Under the pieces are notes generated by a model. The model was not told the origin of the DNA and did not search any database. It was given only the letters and a program-made list of their open reading frames with translations. Of a stretch of DNA of 64,000 nt, positions 63,823-64,000 are shown piece after piece. A program made the translations under genes and the position numbers. The DNA is taken from positions 3,472,001 to 3,536,000 of the forward strand of contig NZ_CP017715.1 of NCBI RefSeq assembly GCF_001854125.1, written 5' to 3'. This DNA is from Marinobacter salinus (lineage in GTDB: Bacteria > Pseudomonadota > Gammaproteobacteria > Pseudomonadales > Oleiphilaceae). The stretch's first letter is position 1; each line of letters begins with the position of its first letter.

Positions 63823-64000
63823 TTATCGCTGGCACCTGGGGCAGTAGACCGTTGAGCGGTTATTCATGCGGATCTCTTTAAGAGCAGTGCCGCATTCCTT
63901 GCAGGGTTCGCCGGCGCGCCCGTAGACCAGCAGGGACTGGGCAAAGTAGCCCGGCTTGCCGTCACTGTTCACGAAATCCCTGAGGGTGGTGCCGCCCATC
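63823..64000 (-). CDS. mutM: Formamidopyrimidine-DNA glycosylase, C-terminal part
   Basis: Only the last 59 residues are in the window. They contain [18 protein letters not shown] and the zinc finger CKECG...YCPRCQR, the C-terminal Fpg zinc finger that binds DNA. MutM removes 8-oxoguanine and ring-opened purines. The gene runs off the right edge. Confidence 0.93.
   Translation of the reverse strand, partial: MGGTTLRDFVNSDGKPGYFAQSLLVYGRAGEPCKECGTALKEIRMNNRSTVYCPRCQR

Overview
The window is gammaproteobacterial chromosome. Gene order and protein character point to Marinobacter or a close relative: the gshB / pilGHIJK-chpABC layout and the tonB-yqgE-ruvX-pyrR-pyrB-pyrC' run follow Pseudomonas, while yrfG-hslR-hslO-pckA follows the enteric and marine gammaproteobacterial order. 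The genus is an inference from synteny and protein style, not from a marker gene. Coding density is high, and I found no rRNA, tRNA, CRISPR array, prophage or transposase.

Layout. 1-8.5 kb (minus strand, apart from one thioesterase): a cut secreted protein, an EamA exporter, a periplasmic aspartoacylase-like protein, a NUDIX/metallo-beta-lactamase fusion, a MATE pump, thiol peroxidase and a Bcr/CflA pump with its LysR-type neighbour. Two copies of an interspersed palindromic element sit here. 9.4-15 kb: a decayed hydrolase lipoprotein, a haloacid dehalogenase-like enzyme, a PHA-synthase-like hydrolase, an acyltransferase, a small acidic protein and RNase II. 15-28.6 kb: four cyclic-di-GMP genes (two GGDEF, one GGDEF-EAL, one HD-GYP) mixed with a MerR-controlled copper operon (merR-copA-small membrane ORF-DUF411) and folE-folX. 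28.7-31.2 kb: a patatin, a CDGSH iron-sulfur protein and an orphan membrane sensor.

31.2-33.3 kb is a zur-znuC-znuB operon with its own Zur box but no znuA. 33.4-46.9 kb is the complete Pil-Chp chemosensory operon that controls type IV pili, with a 2515-residue ChpA. Divergent from it, 47.2-53 kb reads gshB, tonB, yqgE, ruvX, pyrR, pyrB and a catalytically dead dihydroorotase.

53.2-58 kb holds the most unusual set: a DUF6091-type solute-binding protein, a TatT-like lipoprotein and a large TRAP-type permease, with an HU gene on the opposite strand between the first two. A perfect 20-bp palindrome lies upstream of the binding protein. 58-64 kb (minus strand): two membrane proteins, pckA, hslO, hslR, yrfG, a small envelope protein and the end of mutM.

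How the genes work together. The Pil-Chp phosphorelay, the cyclic-di-GMP enzymes and the linked TonB suggest surface and motility control. The copper and zinc operons each carry their regulator and operator in place. The TRAP-like cluster looks like one uptake system whose substrate cannot be read from sequence.
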